Source: Oikopleura dioica
Taxonomy: Eukaryota; Chordata; Appendicularia; Copelata; Oikopleuridae
DNA length: 64,000 nt
NCBI GenBank assembly: GCA_907165135.1
Contig: CAJRAX010000007.1
Location: 62,001-126,000 of the forward strand
Reading direction: 5' to 3'
In this document: piece after piece, positions 33,919-46,507 of the stretch
Layout of the letters: each line of letters begins with the position of its first letter
Numbering within the stretch: position 1 is the stretch's first letter
Notes under the pieces: model-generated
The model's input: the letters and a program-made list of their open reading frames with translations, nothing else
Database searches by the model: none
Told to the model about the DNA's origin: nothing
Translations under genes and position numbers: made by a program

Positions 33919-36900
33919 TCAATAAATTCTAATTCACTTGCTCAGGTCGGAGATCATTTTTACGTCAATGCTTCTGTATTTAATTCTGACGTCGTTTTCT
34001 TAGTTGATACGGGTTCCCAAGTTTGTACTATACAGAAAAAAATTCGTTCCATCCGATTGTAAAATTGAAAAATCGTTTCTCCACGTCAATTCGTATAATA
34101 ATAGTCCAGTAGAAATCGAAGGAATTATAGAAGCTAAAATTATGATAAATAACGAAAATTGGGGCCGTACTTGGCTTCTCGTGGTTCCAAATAATTTTAC
34201 GTCGATCTTAGGCTCTAATTTTTTGGAAGGAAACAATGTTCTTCTCAATCTAAAACGTCGAAAAATGATTCAAGCAGGCCCAATCGAACGTCATACGCAT
34301 CTCGTTTCTAATTCAAAGGCCCCAAATATCGCTTCTGTTTCTGATATTAATAATTGTTACAATGCTGTCTCTACTCAATCGTTTACGTTTAAAGCAAAAA
34401 CCGAAACACTAATGGATTTGGAAGTAATCGGGCTAGATAAATCGTGTTCCTTGTTACTTGATGAGAGTGCGTTGAAAGGATCAAAATTGGAGATTATTCC
34501 TTCAATACAAACTGTGGATAAAGATGAAAAACGCTTCACAATCTTAGTCATAAATTCAACTGACGCTAGTATAAAAATTCCTCGAGGTACAGTCTTCGCT
34601 AAATTGCAGCAAGCGGCTCAAATTTCAAATGTCGGTGCTAGTAGTTCTCAAACCTTTGAATCAATTTTGAGTAAAATAAAAATCGGAGACATTCCAGCTG
34701 AATATGTGGAAGAATTTTTTGACCTTCTTCGCCAGTATCTATTCCTTTTTCTTGATGAAGATGATTGCTTGCCTCCTGCAAAAATTGGTGAATTCTCTAT
34801 TAACACGGGCGATCATCCGCCAGTTTGTTCCGCACCGTATCGGACAGCATACAGTTTGAGACCCGTTCTTAAAAACATTTTGGACGTCTACGAAAACCAC
34901 GGAACAATCGAAAAATCAAATAGTCCTTGGAATAGCCCCTTGCTTTTAGTAGCTAAAAAGTCTGGTGATTGGAGGCTTGTGATAGATTTTCGAAAGTTGA
35001 ACGCAGTTACAGTCCAAGCTAATTATCCACTTCCGAACCTTGAAGATTCGCTAAATTATCTCGCCGATAGTTCTATTTATAGCGTTGTCGATTTGTTCAA
35101 AGGTTTCCATCAGCTTCCGATCGAGGAGTCATCGAAGGAGAAAACCGCGTTTTCATGTGAATTCGGGCAGTACCAATTCAAAAGGATGCCTATGGGAACG
35201 CGGAATTCTCCTTCACATTTTGCTCGAGTAATGGATCAAGTTCTAGAGGGTATTCCAAGAACAGCCATAACCGCATATTTAGACGATCTTATTGTTCATG
35301 CTCCTGATTTTCGAACTCATCTGGATAATTTGAAAAAATTGTTTAAAACTCTTGCTGTCTATTCGCTAAGATTAAACGCTCGTAAAGCGGTCTTCTGTGT
35401 AAAAAAGGTTGTTTTTCTTGGATTCGAAGTCAAGAATGGTTGTATACGACCATCGCAATCAAGAGTGGAAGCAATTCGTGAGAGAGGAATCCCGAGAGAC
35501 AGAGACGAAGCGATAAGTTTATTTGGGGCACTTTCGAGCCATAGACGTTTTATCGAAAATTTCGCAGAGATTGCGTTGCCAATCTCAAAAACTTATCGTG
35601 GAAGATTTTCTTGGACAGATGAAGCGACAGAAGCGCTAGAAAATCTTAAAAATATAATTTGCAAAAAAGCTTTGGAACTTTCTCTTCCAAAGAAAAATTG
35701 CCGTTTCGTTGTTGAGTCAGATGCTTCAGATTCTGGCTACGGTGGCTGTTTGTCTATTTGTACTACTCCCCTTCTTCTGCATGATCATAATGAAAATTGT
35801 CTACGTCCTATCGCTTATCATTCAGCGAATTTTTCCGATTGTCAAAAACGCTACGTGACCGTCGAAAAAGAGCTTTTTAGCGGCATGTCTTGCATGGAGC
35901 GTTGGGCCCCATATCTCTTGTTTACTGAGTTTGACTGGATCGTCGATAATAGCTGTCTCAAATTCATTAATACACTCAAAACGCAAAATCGCAAAATTCA
36001 GAGATGGATAGCGAATATCCAAAGTTTTAATTATAAACCGATTCAAAAACGATCTCGGGATATGAAAATAAGCGATTACCTTAGCCGACCAAATAATTTC
36101 GCGGAGAAACCTCAAATCAACCAAATTTCCTTCTCGGAAAAAGACTTTATTCATTTTCAAAAATTAGATCCTATTTTGGAGCAGATTTTTAAATTTATCA
36201 ACATAAATCGATGGCCTAACTCAACGTCTGATTCCAAGCTCGCTTTTTACCGTTTGTACCGCGATAAATTTGTTATTCAAAAGGATGGCTCTCTTACGCT
36301 TGTTGATCTTCTTGGAAAAACCCGAATTTGCGTTCCGGACGCGCTTGAGAATGAATTAATTTCAAATTATCATGTTAACTCAGGCCATGACGGCATGGAT
36401 ATTTGTTTGCAGAAGCTGTCAACAAAATATATTTGGCCAAATATGCGCGAATCTATTTCTGAATTTATAAGACGCTGTGTTCACTGTCAGACTTGTAAGC
36501 CAAATACTCATCCAAATCGTCCTCCGCAGGGAAAAAGTGAAACTCCTTCGGCCCCATTTCAAAATTTTGCTATCGATTTGATTGGCCCACTTCGCCCAAC
36601 TGACAATGGCAATCAGTATTGTTTGACTGCGATTGATCTTTTTTCAAAAAAAGTTTACGCTGAGCCTTTGACATCAAAAACAAAAATTGAAGTATTAGAA
36701 AAATTCAAGCGCATTATTTTTACGATCCCACATATGCCAGAAGGAGTGCTAAGCGATAATGGCGGTGAATTTTCGGCAGTTGCGAAATTTTTAATGGAAA
36801 AAGGAGTAAAACATAAACTAAGCCCACCGCGACATCCACAATCTAACGGTTGTATCGAAAACGCTAATCGTACTATAAAATCACGTCTTCGAGCAAGTTG

Positions 36901-38682
36901 CAATATGAATAACTGGGACTTGTTTCTTTATCAAGCGATTCACGGAATAAATAGCAGTGTTCATTCCGTTTCTAAGTTTAGCCCTTTTCAAATTGAGACA
37001 GGACTTGCGGAAGCCCATAATCCTAACGACCCGCTTTTTCGTAAATACGGTCAAAGAATTAATATTGCTTTCGATGAAATTAAAGAAAAAATTGATAAGG
37101 AAAAAACAACGAGGTTGGAAAAATTTAAAAATGATAAATTTATTGAATACGAGATTGGTCAAAAAGTTTTGATTAAAAATTTTAACGCTTCGTATCCGCC
37201 CTTTATTGGACCATATACAATTACAAATAAATCCCCGACTGGCACTTGGTATGACCTCAAAAATTTAAAAACGGGTAGGGAATACAGAAGACACGGAATT
37301 GATATGCGAAAGTTCTATGAGCCCCTGGTCGAGCCTGGAAATTTTTTGAATAATGAAACGCGCAAAATCAGTAATTCCAACCTTGAAACTTGTTCTGGAA
37401 TTCCTGTTTTTCAACCAAAATTTGGACTAGAATTAGAATCTGAGAATGAAAATATAGGTTGTTTTTCAGCCGTTTACCCAGAAAAACGTTCGATTGAGCA
37501 AAGTCCTCATTCAATAAACCAAGAGCTTTCAAATGAAGCGAATTCATGTGAGGAAATTGCCCAGTCCGGTCCCGAGATTTCTCAAAATGACAATTTTTCT
37601 GAATGCAAAAGTTCATCGGAGTCGGAATCTTCGGAATCTATGGCCAAAGCGCAAAGCACAAGCTCAGATTCAACCTTTGAAATTGATCAGAATATTCCTG
37701 CCCCGATGGACCCACTTCTTAAACTAAAAACACCAAAAAGACCCGAATCATGTAGACCAAAATCCGCTAAAAAATTAACCGATTTTTCTGATAATTCCGA
37801 AATAGATCATGAGTCGGAACTCAGACCTTTCGAAGTGGAAGACGCTGAGGTAGATAACATATCAAAAAATGACACTTTGGCGTCTCCCATTCCGAATGGT
37901 AATATTTTTCATGTGGTAAAAACGCCCGATAGTAGTCCTGCAAAAAACCATTCGAGTTTAGATAATCATAATTTAGAGCACATAACTGAAACCGAGACTC
38001 GACTAAATATTGAAAATAACACGCCCGATTTAACAAGTTTTGACGAATTAAACGTTAGTCATAATCCACTAAAACGCGTTCGAGAATCTTCTAAAGACTC
38101 CATTTCAACACCACAGAAAGTACATATTTTGGACAGCAATAATTTTGAAATAGCTCTTCAAACGAAAGAAAATTCCCTGATATTAACAATATGGATTTTT
38201 CGATTCAGATAAAATTGGAAAATGAAAATCAAGAGTTGTTTGAATTGTTCGAAGCTAAATACGAGCAGATCAAACAAAATATGGCTGTAGAAAGAGGAAT
38301 TTTTTGTAAACTGAGCGAATTGTCGATTCTTATGCTCAGATTCATTAGTCATAAATTCAAACTAAATGATAACAATGAAAACGCAGCTGAATTACGAATA
38401 AAAATAAGGGATCACATCAACAAAAATTTTGCCAACTGGAAAAAATCATCGAATGGAGAATATCTATTTTATGGTGTTTTCATGGTTCTAAAACCGACTA
38501 AACTTAGCGATTTAAATAAAACAGAGCTGAAGGCTCTTGCGGTTTTTTATAATATTCAAAATATTTTTCATCTTCGCAAAGCCGAAATGGAGGCCATAAT
38601 CGAATAATATTTTTCCAGCAATTTTCCAAATCATGAGCGAGTTGATAATGAGCTTTTATTTAGTCCTGACACGGAAGTATAA
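33874..38682 (+). pseudogene. pol: Pol polyprotein of element 4 (two frameshifts plus early terminal stop)
   Basis: The protease DTG codons begin at 34006, about residue 45 from the shift site. An A7 run at 34036-34042 (A6 in element 3) shifts the frame just past the protease active site. From there a single open frame of about 1390 codons covers the rest of protease, reverse transcriptase, RNase H, integrase, GPY module and linker up to a C3 run near 38174-38177 (C4 in elements 3 and 6). A second frame (38191-38607) holds the SAP-like C-terminus and ends at the shared TAA 38605-38607. Homology to other Pol ends continues to 38682. The 4809-base length is a multiple of three, consistent with one gain and one loss. 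Apart from these two run lengths it is the better copy of this lineage. Confidence 0.88.
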
Positions 38683-38807
38683 ATTTTTCTTTCGCTAGGG
38701 TAGCTCGAGACAGAAGTTATTTTAATCATCTTTTAAGAGAATTATACCGTTGATCACTGTCAAAAAAAAAGGAAGAAAAATAGTTCCAGACCCGTAAGTG
38801 GTCACAG

Positions 38808-40217
38808 TGATACAATAGTGAAAAAATAAGGATAAAAAAAAAATTAATTCTATAATTCTTTTCACGGTTAAAATAAACTTCAAAGCCAGTCTCAAGATAC
38901 TCTCCCCAAAAGTCACGATACTGTAAAAAGATAGCGTTTAATATCGCTCAAACCTTCTCCTCACGGTCAAATCATAATTCACTTGTAAATGATATGCTTG
39001 CGCTCATACGTTCAATCAGTGCTAGAACCATTATTGAACCTCTATGACAAGCGAGCTATCGATCGTTGGCTCTTCTGGAAAATGCTCTCATTATTTCAAT
39101 CGGTTCGGGATTAAAATAAGCGGTTCTTCAGTCTAGGCATAATTTACACGTACGCGTGTGTTGATAAAAACTGTACATATTATTCGGTAACTATTTCATC
39201 CTAGCCGCTTATTCCCATTGTTTTATTGCTTCAAAAAATTTCAAAATTGCTCTCATCTGCATGAAAAAAAAATCCGTTTTGCATGATCCAAATTTCATAT
39301 TGAATATGCTCTTTATTATTATTCGAGAATAATTATTGCGCGCATGATTATTAAATTCGCATTTATTCGCTCAATTATAATCCCTCGCTGTTCGAGGATT
39401 TATTCTCTTGATTCTAGTCTCATTACTGCACGATCTGACGACAACAACGACGAATGCGAGTTCTACCGCCTCGCCAACTCTTCAAAGACGACTTCAAAAG
39501 GCACTCCTGGGCGAGCCGGATGGCAAGCTTCTACAGCTGCAGATACTGGAGATCTTCGAGGTTCCTTATCTCCGATAAGGCTTGACGCAAAGTAATGAGT
39601 CCAATGAACCGCGTCAGTAACTGCCCGAAGGTGAGCCGAAGTACTTTTTCATATTTATACGCATTTATTTTAATCTGTAATAATCTTTTAATTTAACTGT
39701 AATGCTTAATTTATTTGTTCTCTCTTTTCTCGTTGTTATAATGATTAACTGGCCTAATTATTATAATCATCTTCATTTGTGCTTTTTATTTACTTTGTTT
39801 TAAAATCTTTTCTATAATCCTGGAACGACTCAGCAGCGCAATACGCTTATTGGCGCCTTTAAACCCTTCACCTGTTCGCTCTTTAAAACGAAAAATTGCT
39901 TCGAGAACCCGGCTCAAGCTCAAGAAAAATGATCTGAAAAGATCGCAAAAATATTCATCCGGATGAACTTCAGCGAACTGTTTATTTTCAATTCATGAAA
40001 ATCATGCTTTATTTGCGTGCGCCTATTATTATGTTTTTGTTTACGAATTGCAGCTGCGCTAAAAGATGCATTTCGCTCACCGCCAAAATATCCTCAGACT
40101 TACAATAAACTCCCAACAAGCGAAAGCTTTCAATTTTTATCGAATTATTTGCAGGGAAAATTAATTAGTGTTAGAAAAATTTTAATTGCAATCAACGAAG
40201 AGACCTCGATTGTATCA
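38808..40217 (+). repeat. LTR c (3' LTR of element 4)
   Basis: It is 1410 bp and is followed by the target duplication CTGAA and satellite A. It shares A-run lengths with LTR b, not LTR a. Confidence 0.95.
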
Positions 40218-41240
40218 CTGAAAACGCCAAAAACGCATCAGAATTTATATTTATTTTTCTTTATTTTTATGAACTGTAAATCATCTGAAAACGCAAAAAA
40301 CGCATCAGAATTTTTATTTTTTTTTTTTTTTATTTTTATGAACTGTAAATCATCTTAAAACGCAAAAAAACGCATCAGAATTTATATTTATTTTTTTTTT
40401 ATTTTTATGAACTGTAAATCATCTGAAAACGCCAAAAAACGCATCAGAATTTTTTTAATTTTTTTTTTTTTATTTTTATGAACTGTAAATTATCTGAAAA
40501 CGCCAAAAAACGCATCAGAATTTTTTAATTTTTTTATTTTTATGAACTGTTAATCATCTAAAAACGCCAAAAAACGCATCAGAATTTTTCTTAATTTTTT
40601 CGATTTTTTAAACTGTCAATTATCTGAAAACGCCAAAAAATGCATCAGAATTTTTATTAATTTTTTTTTTATTTTTATGAATTGTAAATCATCTAATACG
40701 GCAAAAAACGCATCAGAATTTTTCTCAATTTTTTTATTATTTTTATGAACTGTAAATCATCTGAAAACGCAAAACAACGCATCAGAATTTTGATTAATTT
40801 TTTATGAACTGTAAATCATCTGAAAACGCCAAAAACGCATCAGAATTTTTTATTTTTTATTTTTATGAACTGTAAATCATCTGAAAACGCCAAAAAACGC
40901 ATCAGAAATTTTCTTAATTTTTTCGATTTTGAACTGTAAATTATCTGAAAACGCCAAGAAACGCATAAGAATTTTTTAATTTTTTATTTTTATGAACTGT
41001 AAATCATCTGAAAACGCCAAAAAACGCATCAGAATTTTTCTTTATTTTTGATTTTTGAACTGTTAATTATCTAAAAACGCCAAAAACGCATCAGAATTTT
41101 TTAATTTTTGTTTTTATTTTTGAACTGTAAATCATCTGAAAACGCCGAAAAACGCATCAGAATTTTTCTTAATTTTTTTCGATTTTTTTGAGCTGTAAAT
41201 TATCTGAAAACGCCAAAAAACGCATCAGATTTTTTTTTAA
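40218..41240 (+). repeat. Satellite A, block 4
   Basis: The monomer order after the element (a GAATTTATATTTA monomer, a CATCTTAAAACG monomer, then CTGTCAATTATC, TAATACGGC at 40694, GCAAAACAACGC) equals that at 9180-9740 and, inverted, that at 59800-60411. No gene is seen. Confidence 0.93.
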
Positions 41241-41313
41241 TTTTTTTAAAAAAATTTTAAAATAATTTAATTTTATATAAATTTACTTTAATTATTAATT
41301 TTATTAATAATTT
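41241..41313. other. Pure A/T junction where satellite orientation reverses
   Basis: About 70 bases contain only A and T (for example TTTTATATAAATTTAC apart from its single C). Satellite A is in forward orientation on the left and inverted on the right. It is the only orientation switch in the window. It may be an inversion breakpoint or an origin-like A/T element; nothing in it looks coding. Confidence 0.8.
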
Positions 41314-41930
41314 AAAAATTTGATGCGTTTTTTGGCGTTTTCAGATGATTTACAATTCATTAAAATAAAAAAAAAAATTAAAAAAAAATTCTGATGCGTT
41401 TTTTGGCGTTTTCAGATGATTTACAGTTCAAAAATCGAAAAAATTAAGAAAAATTCTGATGCGTTTTTTGGCGTTTTCAGATGATTTACAATTCATAAAA
41501 ATAAAAAAATTAAAAAAAATTCTGATGCGTTTTTTGGCGTTTTCAGATGATTTACAATTCATAAAAATAAAAAAAAAATAAAAAAAAATTCTGATGCGTT
41601 TTTTGGCGTTTTCAGATGATTTACAGTTCAAAAAAATCGAAAAAAATTAAGAAAAATTCTGATGCGTTTTTTTGGCGTTTTAGATAATTTACAGCTCAAA
41701 AAAATCGAAAAAAATTAAGAAAAATTCTGATGCGTTTTTTGGCGTTTTCAGATGATTTACAGTTCAAAAAAATAAAAACAAAAATAAAAAAAAATTTCTG
41801 ATTCGTTTTTTGGCGTTTTTAGATAATTAACAGTTCAAAAAATCAAAAAAAATTAAGAAAAATTCTGATGCGTTTTTTGGCGTTTTCAGATGATGTACAA
41901 TTCATAAAAATAAAAAAAAAATTAAAAAAC
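41314..41930 (-). repeat. Satellite A, inverted, block 5
   Basis: These are reverse-complement monomers (TTCTGATGCGTTTTTTGGCG then TTTTCAGATGATTTACAGTT). It passes into satellite B near 41930. Confidence 0.92.
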
Positions 41931-44850
41931 ATTCTGATGCGTTTTTACGCGTTTTTTAGACGATGTTTAGTTCATAAAAATCGCGAAAACATTCTAATGC
42001 GTTTTTTCGCGTTTTTAGATGATGTTTGGTTCATCAAAATCGCAAAAATATTCTGATGCGTTTTTTCGCGTTTTTAGACGATGTTTATTTCATAAAAATC
42101 GCGAAAATATTATAATGCGTTTTTTCGCGTTTTGAGACGATGTTAAGTTCATAAAAATCGCGAAATTATTCTGATGCGTTTTTTCGCGTTTTTAGACGAT
42201 GTTTAGTTCATAAAAATCGCGAAAACATTCTTATGCGTTTTTACGCGTTTTTAGACGATGTTTAGTTCAAAAAAATCGCGAAAATATTCTGATGCGTTTT
42301 TTCGGATTTTCAGACGATGTTCGGTTCATCAAAATCGCAAAAATATTCTGATGCGTTTTTTCGCGTTTTTAGACGAAGATAAGTTCATCAAAATCGCGAA
42401 AATATTCTGATGCGTTTTTTCGCGTTTTTAGACGATGTTAAGTTCATAAAAATCGCGAAAATATTCTGATGCGTTTTTACGCGTTTTTAGACGATGTTTA
42501 TTTCATAAAAATCGCGAAAATATTCTGATGCGTTTTTTCGCGTTTTTAGACGATGTTAAGTTCATCAAAATCGCGAAAATATTCTGATGCGTTTTTCGCG
42601 TTTTTAGACGATGTTTAGTTCATAAAAATTGCGAAAACATTCTAATGCGTTTTTTCGCGTTTTTAGACGATGTTGAGTTCATAAAAATCGAGAAAAACAT
42701 TCTGATGCGTTTTTTTTTTGCGTTTTAAGACGATGTTTAGTTCATAAAAATCGCGAAAATATTCTGATGCTTTTTTTCGCGTTTTTAGACGATGTCTAGT
42801 TCATAAAAACGCGAAAATATTCTGATGCGTTTTTTCGCGTTTTGAGACGATGTTTGGTTCATCAAAATCGCAAAAATATTCTGATGCGTTTTTTCGCGTT
42901 TTTAGACGATATTTAGTTCATCAAAATCGCAAAAATATTCTGATGCGTTTTTTCGCGTTTTTAGACGATATTTAGTTCATAAAAATCGCAAAAATATTCT
43001 GATGCGTTTTTCGCGTTTTGAGACGATGTTAAGTTCATAAAAATCGCGAAATTATTCTGATACGTTTTTTCGCGTTTTTAGACGATGTTTAGTTCATAAA
43101 AATCGCGAAAATATTCTGATGCGTTTTTCGCGTTTTTAGACGATGTAAAGTTCATAAAAATCGCGAGAACATTCTAATGCGTTATTTCGTGTTTTAAGAC
43201 GATGTTTATTCAATGAAAATCGCGAAAACATTCTGATGCGTTTTTACGCGTTTTAAGACGATGTTTAGTTCATTAAAATCGCGAAATTATTCTGATGCGT
43301 TTTTCGCGTTTTTAGACGATGTTAAGTTCATAAAAATCGCGAAAACATTCTAATGCGTTATTTCGTGTTTTAAGACGATATTTATTTCATAAAAATCGCG
43401 AAAACATTCTGATGCGTTTTTACGCGTTTTTTAGACGATGTTTGGTTCATCAAAATCGCATAAATATTCTGATGCGTTTTTTCGCGTTTTAAGACGATGT
43501 TTATTTCATAAAAATCGCGAAAACATTCTGATGCGTTTTAACGCGTTTTTTAGACGGTGTTTAGTTCATAAAAATCGCGAAAACATTCGTATGCGTTTTT
43601 TCGCGTTTTTAGACGATGTTTGGTTCATCAAAATCGCAAAAATATTCTGATGCGTTTTTTCGCGTTTTTAGACGATGTTTATTTCATAAAAATCGCGAAA
43701 ATATTATGATGCGTTTTTTCGCGTTTTGAGACGATGTTAAGTTCATAAAAATCGCGAAATTATTCTGATGCGTTTTTTCGCGTTTTTAGACGATGTTTAG
43801 TTCATAAAAATCGCGAAAACATTCTTATGCGTTTTTACGCGTTTTTAGACGATGTTTAGTTCAAAAAAATCGCGAAAATATTCTGATGCGTTTTTTCGCG
43901 TTTTCAGACGATGTTCGGTTCATCAAAATCGCAAAAATATTCTGATGCGTTTTTTCGCGTTTTGAGACGATGATAAGTTCATCAAAATCGCGAAAATATT
44001 CTGATGCGTTTTTTCGCGTTTTTAGACGATGTTAAGTTCATAAAAATCGCGAAAATATTCTGATGCGTTTTAACGCGTTTTCAGACGATGTTTATTTCAT
44101 AAAAATCGCGAAAATATTCTGATGCGTTTTTTCGCGTTTTTAGACGATGTTTAGTTCATCAAAATCGCGAAAATATTCTGATGCGTTTTTCGCGTTTTTA
44201 GACGATGTTTAGTTCATAAAAATTGCGAAAACATTCTAATGCGTTTTTTCGCGTTTTAAGACGATGTTGAAGTCATTTAAATCGAGAAAAACATTCTGAT
44301 GCGTTTTTTCGCGTTTTTAGACGATATTTAGTTCATCAAAATCGCAAAAATATTCTGATGCGTTTTTTCGCGTTATTAGACGATATTTAGTTCATAAAAA
44401 TCGCAAAAATATTCTGATGCGTTTTTCGCGTTTTGAGACGATGTTAAGTTCATAAAAATCGCGAAATTATTCTGATACGTTTTTTCGCGTTTTTAGACGA
44501 TGTTTAGTTCATAAAAATCGCGAAAATATTCTGATGCGTTTTTCGCGTTTTTAGACGATGTAAAGTTCATAAAAATCGCGAGAACATTCTAATGCGTTAT
44601 TTCGTGTTTTAAGACGATCTTTATTTCATAAAAATCGCGAAAACAAATGTTTTAATGATCAGAATTCTGATGCGTTTTTACGCGTTTTAAGACGATGTTT
44701 AGTTCATTAAAATCGCGAAATTATTCTGATGCGTTTCTTGCGTTTTTAGACGATGTTAAGTTCATAAAAATCGCGAAAACATTCTAATGCGTTATTTCGT
44801 GTTTTAAGACGATGTTTATTTCATAAAAATCGCGAAAATATTCTGATGCG
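41931..44850 (-). repeat. Satellite B (~59-60 bp monomers)
   Basis: The monomer reads TTCTGATGCGTTTTTTCGCG, TTTTTAGACGATGTTTAGTT, CATAAAAATCGCGAAAATA. It is clearly related to inverted satellite A but has CGC for GGC, GACGATGTT for GATGATTTA, and TCGCGAAAATA in place of the poly-A tail. Length is much more regular than in satellite A. Marker monomers recur about 1.4-1.6 kb apart (for example 42111 and 43705; 43181 and 44596), so there is a higher-order unit of roughly 24-27 monomers. A small foreign insert with GTTTTAATGATCAG lies near 44645-44665. Confidence 0.93.
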
Positions 44851-46507
44851 TTGGCGTATTCAGATAATTTACAATTCAAAAAAATCGAAAAAAATTAAGA
44901 AAAATTCTGATGCATTTTTTGGCGTTTTCAGATGATTCACAGTTCATGAAAATAAAAAAAATTAAAAAAATTATGATGCGTTTTTTGGCGTTTTCTGATG
45001 ATTCACAGTTCATAAAAATAAAAAAAAAAATAATAGAAATTCTGTTGCGTTTTTTGGCGTTTTCAGATAATTTACAGTTCAAAAAAATAAAAAAAAAATT
45101 AAAAAAAATTCTGATGCGTTTTTGGCGATTTCAGATAATTTACAGTTCAAAAAAATCGAAAAGAATTAAGAAAAATTCTGATGCGTTTTTTTGCGTTTTC
45201 AGATGATTTACAGTTCATAAAAATAATAAAAAAAATAAATATAAATTCTGATGCGTTTTTTTGCGTTTTAAGATGATTTACAGTTCATAAAAATAAAAAA
45301 AAAAAAAATAAAAATTCTAATGCGTTTTTTTTGCGTTTTCAGATGATTTACAGTTCATAAAAATAAAGAAAAAATAAATATAAATTCTGATGCGTTTTTG
45401 GCGTTTTCAGATGGTTTACAATTCTTAAAAATATAAAAAAAATAAAGAAAAATTCTGATGCGTTTTTTGGCGTTTTCAGATGATTTACAGTTCAAAAAAA
45501 TCGAAAAAAATTAAGAAAAATTCTGATGCGTTTTTTGGCGTTTTCAGATGATTTACAGTTCAAATAAATAAATAAAAATAAAAAAAAATTCTGATGCGTT
45601 TTTTGGCGTTTTCAGATAATTTACAGTTCAAAAAAATCGAAAAAAATCAAGAAAAATTCTGATGCGTTTTTTGGCGTTTTCAGATGATTTACAGTTCATA
45701 AAAATAAAAAAAAATTAAAAAAATTCTGATGCGTTTTTGGCGTTTTCAGATAATTTACAGTTCAAAAAATCGAAAAAATTAAGAAAAATTCTGATGCGTT
45801 TTTTGGCGTTTTCAGATGATTTACAGTTCATAAAAATATAAAAAAAAATAAAAAAAATTCTGATGCGTTTTTTGGCGTTTTCAGATGATTTAAAGTTCAT
45901 AAAAATAAAAAAAAATTTATCAAAATTCTGATGCGTTTTTTGGCGTTTTCAGATGATTTACAATTCATAAAAATAAAAAATTAAAAAAATTCTGATGCGT
46001 TTTTGGCGTTTTCAGATGATTTACAGTTCATAAAAATATAAAAAAAAATATAGAAAAATTCTGATGCGTTTTTTGGCGTTTTCAGATGATTTACAGTTCA
46101 AAAAAATCGAAAAAAATTAAGAAAAATTCTGATGCGTTTTTTTTGGCGTTTTCAGATGATTTACAATTCATAAAAATAAAAAAAAAAAATTAAAAAAAAT
46201 TCTGATGCGTTTTTTGGCGTTTTCAGATGATTTACAGTTCAAAAAAATCGAAAAAAATTAAGAAAAATTCTGATGCGTTTTTTGGCGTTTTCAGATGATT
46301 TACAATTCATAAAAATAAAAAATTAAAAAAAATTCTGATGCGTTTTTTGGCGTTTTCAGATGATTTACAGTTCAAAAAAATCGAAAAAATTAAGAAAAAT
46401 TCTGATGCGTTTTTTGGCGTTTTCAGATGATTTACAATTCATAAAAATAAAAAAAAAAAAATTAAAAAAAATTCTGATGCGTTTTTTGGCGTTTTCAGAT
46501 AATTTAC
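44851..46507 (-). repeat. Satellite A, inverted, block 6
   Basis: It begins with a hybrid monomer (GATGCGTTGGCGTATTCAG near 44845) between B and A. It ends with TTTAC (46503-46507), the left target duplication of the solo LTR. No gene is seen. Confidence 0.93.

Larger units (their letters stand above)
23639..40217 (+). mobile_element. Elements 3 and 4: tandem LTR-internal-LTR-internal-LTR retrotransposon
   Basis: Three direct LTRs (23639-25044, 31220-32629, 38808-40217) separate two near-identical internal regions of about 6.2 kb. One target duplication, CTGAA, flanks the whole structure (23634-23638 and 40218-40222); none flanks the middle LTR. The units are 7581 and 7588 bp. The differences I see are mainly one-base changes in homopolymer runs. 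The middle and right LTRs share two run lengths that differ from the left LTR. This fits one insertion followed by LTR-LTR unequal exchange, or an assembly duplication. Confidence 0.92.

Noticed and set aside
36655-36903. Antisense open frames within pol (for example 36655-36903, 35822-36160)
   Set aside because: They are shadows of the pol frame, recur only because pol is duplicated, and have no independent features.
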